From assembly GCA_015063185.1 (NCBI GenBank), contig SUSY01000012.1:1-42997 (forward strand): DNA of 42,997 nucleotides. Direction: 5' to 3'. Source of the DNA: Thermoplasmata archaeon. GTDB lineage: Archaea > Thermoplasmatota > Thermoplasmata > Methanomassiliicoccales > Methanomethylophilaceae. The first letter of the stretch is position 1; the number at the start of each line of letters is the position of its first letter. Under the pieces are notes generated by a model. That model worked only from the letters and a program-made list of their open reading frames with translations, did no database searches and was not told where the DNA came from. Of the stretch, positions 40,163 to 42,997 are shown in pieces. The position numbers and the translations under genes are program-made.

Positions 40163-41170
40163 ATGAAGGTCAAGGTAGGAATCAACGGATACGGAACAAT
40201 CGGTAAGAGAGTCGCGACTGCTGTCAACCAACAGGACGATATGGAAATCGTCGGCATCACCAAGACTCGCCCCACCTATGAAGCAAAGGATGCCGTACGC
40301 AAGGGATATCCTGTCTATGTCCCCAAGGAAAGCCTCGAGGCATTTGAGGCCGCAGGGGTTCCCGTCGCAGGTACGGTGGAGGACATGATTGCCGTCGCCG
40401 ACATCATCGTCGATTGCACACCGGGAAAGGTCGCTGAGGAATACAAGGCGAAATATGCGGCTGCAGGAAAGAAGGCCATCTGGCAAGGAGGAGAGGACCA
40501 TGGACTCACTGGAATATCCTTCAACGCGACCGCCAACTACAAGGAGTCGTGGGGCGCACAATTCTCACGCGTCGTTTCATGCAACACCACCGGACTTCTC
40601 AGGACACTCTACAGAATCGATGAGGGATTCAAGATCAAGAACGCGTACGTAACACTCATCAGAAGAAGCGCGGATCCGAACGACAGCAAATCCGGACCCA
40701 TTAACGCCATCGAGCCTGTCGTGAAGCTTCCCACCCACCACGGACCAGATGTGCAAAGCATCATGCCTTGGCTCAACATCAGCACAATGGCCGTGAAGGT
40801 ACCTACTACCCTCATGCATGTTCACACCATCGTCGTCGAACTCGAGAAGGAAGCGACCACCAATGACATCAAAGAGATCATTAGGAACTGCCCCCGCGTC
40901 AAGATGGTCAAGAGCAAAGATGGAATAAAATCCACCGCACAGATTATGGACTACGCACGTGAACTCGAACGCAGTCGCGGAGACATGTTCGAGATCGTCG
41001 TCTGGGAAGATGGAATCAAGGTCGTCGGAAACACCCTGTACTTCTACCAGGCAGTCAACCAGGAAAGCGATGTCATCCCCGAGAACATCGACTGTATCAG
41101 GTCCATGTGTAAACTCGAGGCAGACCCCGTCAAATCCATGGAAAAGACCAACAAGGCTATGGGAATCTGA
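40163..41170 (+). CDS. gap: Type II glyceraldehyde-3-phosphate dehydrogenase
   Basis: A 335-residue archaeal GAPDH. It starts MKVKVGINGYGTIGKRVA; the catalytic Cys is in VSCNTTGLLRTL, and IWQGGEDH and LPTHHGPDVQS are archaeal type II features. It interconverts glyceraldehyde 3-phosphate and 1,3-bisphosphoglycerate in gluconeogenesis or glycolysis. The start is set by AAGGTGA 5 nt upstream; an open frame continues 49 codons further up but spans the promoter. It forms an operon with pgk, 9 nt downstream. Confidence 0.96.
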   Translation: MKVKVGINGYGTIGKRVATAVNQQDDMEIVGITKTRPTYEAKDAVRKGYPVYVPKESLEAFEAAGVPVAGTVEDMIAVADIIVDCTPGKVAEEYKAKYAAAGKKAIWQGGEDHGLTGISFNATANYKESWGAQFSRVVSCNTTGLLRTLYRIDEGFKIKNAYVTLIRRSADPNDSKSGPINAIEPVVKLPTHHGPDVQSIMPWLNISTMAVKVPTTLMHVHTIVVELEKEATTNDIKEIIRNCPRVKMVKSKDGIKSTAQIMDYARELERSRGDMFEIVVWEDGIKVVGNTLYFYQAVNQESDVIPENIDCIRSMCKLEADPVKSMEKTNKAMGI

Positions 41171-41179
41171 GGGACCTGT

Positions 41180-42403
41180 ATGAAGGATTTCCACACACTC
41201 GAGGATTTCAACTTCAAGGACAAGACTGTTCTCCTCAGGGTGGACATCAACTGCCCAATGGACAAACAGACCTTGAAGATCATCAACGATTCCAGAATCA
41301 GGAGGGTCATCCCAACCGTCAGGGAACTGATGGGAAAAGGCGCAAAACTCGTCATTCTGGCCCACCAGAGCAGAAAGGGCAAATGGGACTTCACACCCCT
41401 CGATCAGCATGCCGAGAGACTCTCCAAACACCTCAACAGCCCAGTGAAGTACGTCGATGACGTCATGGGTGAGGATGCACAGAATGCCATCAAATCACTC
41501 AATGCAGGAGAGGTCCTCCTCCTTGGAAACGTCAGAGCGATCGACGAGGAAACTGCCAAACTCGATATGATAGGTCACTCCAAAGCGGAGATGGTCGAGA
41601 AGCTTGCCCCACTCATCGACTTCTATGTTTGCGATGCATTCGGAGCGGCACATCGCTCTCAATGTTCCCTTGTAGGATTCGCACCTAAGGTCCCTTCCGC
41701 ATCCGGAAGACTGATGGCCAAGGAACTGTTCGCACTGAATGCGATCTTTGACGAACCTCGTCGCCCATCCGTATTCATCCTCGGAGGGGCAAAATTCGGA
41801 GATGCATCCGATATGATCGACCACGTCCTTGGAAGCGGTATGGCCGACAAGGTCATCCTCGTAGGGCTCGCTGGTAACGCGTTCCTTTACGCAAGAGGAG
41901 TGGACATCGGAGATTCGTCGCTCAAAGTCCTACAGGAAGAACTCACGCCCGAAAACCTCCAAGCAGCGAAGGACATCATGTCGAAATACAACCAGCGCAT
42001 AATCCTTCCAACCGATGTGGCAGTAGAGCGTGATGGAAAACGTACATCCGTTCTCATCGGAGACATGCCCACCGCCGAACCTGCATTGGATATCGGTGAT
42101 GACTCCATCGAGAAGTTCAGGAAAGTTCTGCTCGCATCCAAGACCTGCTTCATGTCGGGACCTGCAGGAATGTATGAGAAGGACGGATTCGGCAAAGGTA
42201 CGTATGAGATCATGAGTGCCATGATCGAATCGGAAGGGCAATCCGTCATCGGAGGAGGGCATACCGTCGGAGCTGCTGACAGGTTTGACTTCACCGATAG
42301 ATTCTCATATGTCAGTACCGGCGGAGGCGCCCTTGAGACGTTCCTCTTGGGTGAACCTCTACCTGTCATCGATGCACTGAGATATTCCTTCAAAAATCTT
42401 TGA
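41180..42403 (+). CDS. pgk: Phosphoglycerate kinase
   Basis: A 407-residue PGK. VLLRVDINCPMD corresponds to the substrate-binding VDFNVP motif, followed by LAHQSRKG with a basic residue. SGPAGMYEKDGFGKGTYE and the C-terminal GGGHTVGAADRF then STGGGALETFLLGEPLPVIDAL form the nucleotide site. It exchanges phosphate between 1,3-bisphosphoglycerate and ADP, the step next to GAPDH. A GGGACC element lies before the ATG. A GC hairpin with a T-rich tail follows the stop. Confidence 0.96.
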   Translation: MKDFHTLEDFNFKDKTVLLRVDINCPMDKQTLKIINDSRIRRVIPTVRELMGKGAKLVILAHQSRKGKWDFTPLDQHAERLSKHLNSPVKYVDDVMGEDAQNAIKSLNAGEVLLLGNVRAIDEETAKLDMIGHSKAEMVEKLAPLIDFYVCDAFGAAHRSQCSLVGFAPKVPSASGRLMAKELFALNAIFDEPRRPSVFILGGAKFGDASDMIDHVLGSGMADKVILVGLAGNAFLYARGVDIGDSSLKVLQEELTPENLQAAKDIMSKYNQRIILPTDVAVERDGKRTSVLIGDMPTAEPALDIGDDSIEKFRKVLLASKTCFMSGPAGMYEKDGFGKGTYEIMSAMIESEGQSVIGGGHTVGAADRFDFTDRFSYVSTGGGALETFLLGEPLPVIDALRYSFKNL

Positions 42404-42409
42404 ACAAAA

Positions 42410-42424
42410 CGGGGCAACGCCCCG
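42410..42424. terminator. Terminator hairpin after pgk
   Basis: CGGGGC, 3-nt loop, GCCCCG, followed by ATTTCATTTCTT on the + strand and preceded by AAAAC (GTTTT for the minus strand). It sits between convergent pgk and the zinc-ribbon gene and may end both. Confidence 0.55.
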
Positions 42425-42427
42425 ATT

Positions 42428-42859
42428 TCATTTCTTCAATAAATTTCCACAGCGTGGGCAGAAATCTACACCTGAATCTGAAATCCTCTCACCGCAACGA
42501 CCACATTTGGCCATCACGGTACATTCGGATGAATCGTCGATGATTGTACCACACTTGGCACAGAAGTGAGAACCCTTCTCCACTCTCTCATAACAATTCG
42601 GACATCTACGTCCGGGAGACACCTTTTGTAAGGTTTTCATCAGGAACCTGGGCTTGATGAGGTATATCGCAAGGAATGCACACAATACTATCATTATTGC
42701 AAACAACGCCAATAGGACACGACCTTCCTGTGTCATCATGTAGTATCTGTAGTTGGAGATGATGTTAATCGCGCAGAACGCTGCCCATATGATGGGGAAT
42801 ATGGGGATGTAGTTGAATGACCTCACATGAGATTGAAAGTGATGATTGGATATAAGCAT
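42428..42859 (-). CDS. Membrane-anchored double zinc-ribbon protein
   Basis: A 143-residue protein. Two membrane helices lie at about 17-36 (IPIFPIIWAAFCAINII) and 48-68 (VLLALFAIMIVLCAFLAIYLI). The C-terminal cytosolic part holds two zinc ribbons: CPNC...CAKC (about 86-106) and CGRCGE...CPRCGN (about 119-140). Such proteins are common in archaea, with unknown roles in scaffolding or sensing. A TATA-like box at 42882-42891 is about 28 nt before ATG, implying a leaderless mRNA. It overlaps the stop of the next gene upstream. Confidence 0.8.
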   Translation of the reverse strand: MLISNHHFQSHVRSFNYIPIFPIIWAAFCAINIISNYRYYMMTQEGRVLLALFAIMIVLCAFLAIYLIKPRFLMKTLQKVSPGRRCPNCYERVEKGSHFCAKCGTIIDDSSECTVMAKCGRCGERISDSGVDFCPRCGNLLKK

Positions 42860-42881
42860 ACGTTACAACAAAACTGTGTTC

Positions 42882-42891
42882 GGTAATTAGG
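42882..42891 (-). promoter_or_regulatory. TATA-like box for the zinc-ribbon gene
   Basis: CCTAATTACC on the minus strand, T about 30 nt before ATG 42859. It overlaps the stop codon of the partial gene at 42887. Confidence 0.45.
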
Positions 42892-42997
42892 CCTCCGACA
42901 TCTGGGCTCTGATGTTCTTGTACCTGTTGTGGGCCAGGACCCTGTTCAGGGTCTCCTGAACACAGTTCCATTTGGTCCTGGCCCGCAATATATCCAG
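42887..42997 (-). CDS. Unknown protein, C-terminal end (partial)
   Basis: The minus-strand frame is open from the window edge to TAA at 42887-42889, giving 36 residues that begin LDILRARTKWNC and end NIRAQMSEA. It is helical and basic. I do not recognise it. A nested inverted repeat (42931-42984) lies within it. The gene's start is outside the window. Confidence 0.55.
   Translation of the reverse strand: MDILRARTKWNCVQETLNRVLAHNRYKNIRAQMSEA

Noticed and set aside
40577..41431. A 284-codon minus-strand frame opposite gap and pgk
   Set aside because: Shadow of two certain genes; it spans their junction and has no promoter.
1..42997. CRISPR array, rRNA operon, insertion sequence or prophage
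   Set aside because: No regularly spaced direct repeats, no rRNA sequence, no transposase and no cluster of viral genes. The single YqaJ-type nuclease is not enough to call a prophage.

Overview
The window is a gene-dense stretch of a euryarchaeal chromosome. It carries the archaeal exosome operon (SBDS end, Rrp4, Rrp41, Rrp42), RNA polymerase subunits P and F, KEOPS subunits Pcc1 and Kae1, archaeal ribosomal proteins (L37Ae, S15, L15e, L21e), Pus10, aIF1A, family-B DNA polymerase and type II (archaeal) GAPDH. The best placement is Thermoplasmatota, probably Methanomassiliicoccales (host-associated methylotrophic methanogens). Supporting points are an EhaR-like HAD protein typical of methanogens, an F420H2-oxidase-type flavodiiron protein, and near-complete avoidance of TAG stops: all CDS ends here are TGA or TAA except one tandem TAG TAG. 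TAG avoidance is what a pyrrolysine-decoding lineage would show. The order-level assignment is inference; no pyl gene is present.

Layout: 1-4414 (+) exosome/L37Ae/RpoP/Pcc1/prefoldin operon ending in a DHH phosphoesterase. 4446-7485 TyrRS (-), then hypoxanthine/guanine PRTase and a TctA-like permease (+). 7488-9475 (-) flavodiiron protein and a YqaJ-type nuclease, then tRNA-Val. 9799-12588 Kae1 (+) converging on S15/RecJ-like (-). 12666-17015 a fibrillarin-Nudix fusion (-), divergent from an NADP phosphatase/NAD kinase fusion with a JAMM protein (+), which converge on a phosphohexomutase whose active-site loops are all degenerate (-). 17304-20927 a small abundant-looking protein, tRNA-Leu, a DedA-like membrane protein, Apt, DUF1634/TauE and a ThiI-like protein with a lost PP-loop. 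21000-22999 L15e, an asparagine-synthetase-like protein and a small membrane protein. 23012-31644 a long (-) cluster: aIF1A, Rio1, KH, Pus10, L21e, RpoF, DUF655, KsgA, YchF, PolB. 31876-36762 tRNA-Glu, EhaR-like HAD, PurN-like transferase, archease, aspartate dehydrogenase, a gene-poor gap with possible remnants, and an M24 peptidase. 36763-42403 ilvB-ilvC-cyclophilin-like (-) divergent from gap-pgk (+). 42428-42997 a membrane zinc-ribbon protein and an incomplete gene.

Regulation follows one pattern. Most monocistronic or operon-leading genes have a TATA-like box about 23-34 nt (mostly 26-30 nt) before the start codon, so transcripts should be leaderless or nearly so. Internal operon genes and highly expressed genes (S15, L15e, aIF1A, GAPDH, IlvC) have Shine-Dalgarno sites. 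GC-rich hairpins lie after several genes, mostly between convergent pairs.

Most notable: the fibrillarin-Nudix fusion, the pseudo-phosphohexomutase, the ThiI-like protein without its PP-loop, the tandem TAG stop beside tRNA-Leu, and the palindromic promoter of the 72-aa protein. There is no CRISPR array, rRNA operon, insertion sequence or prophage.
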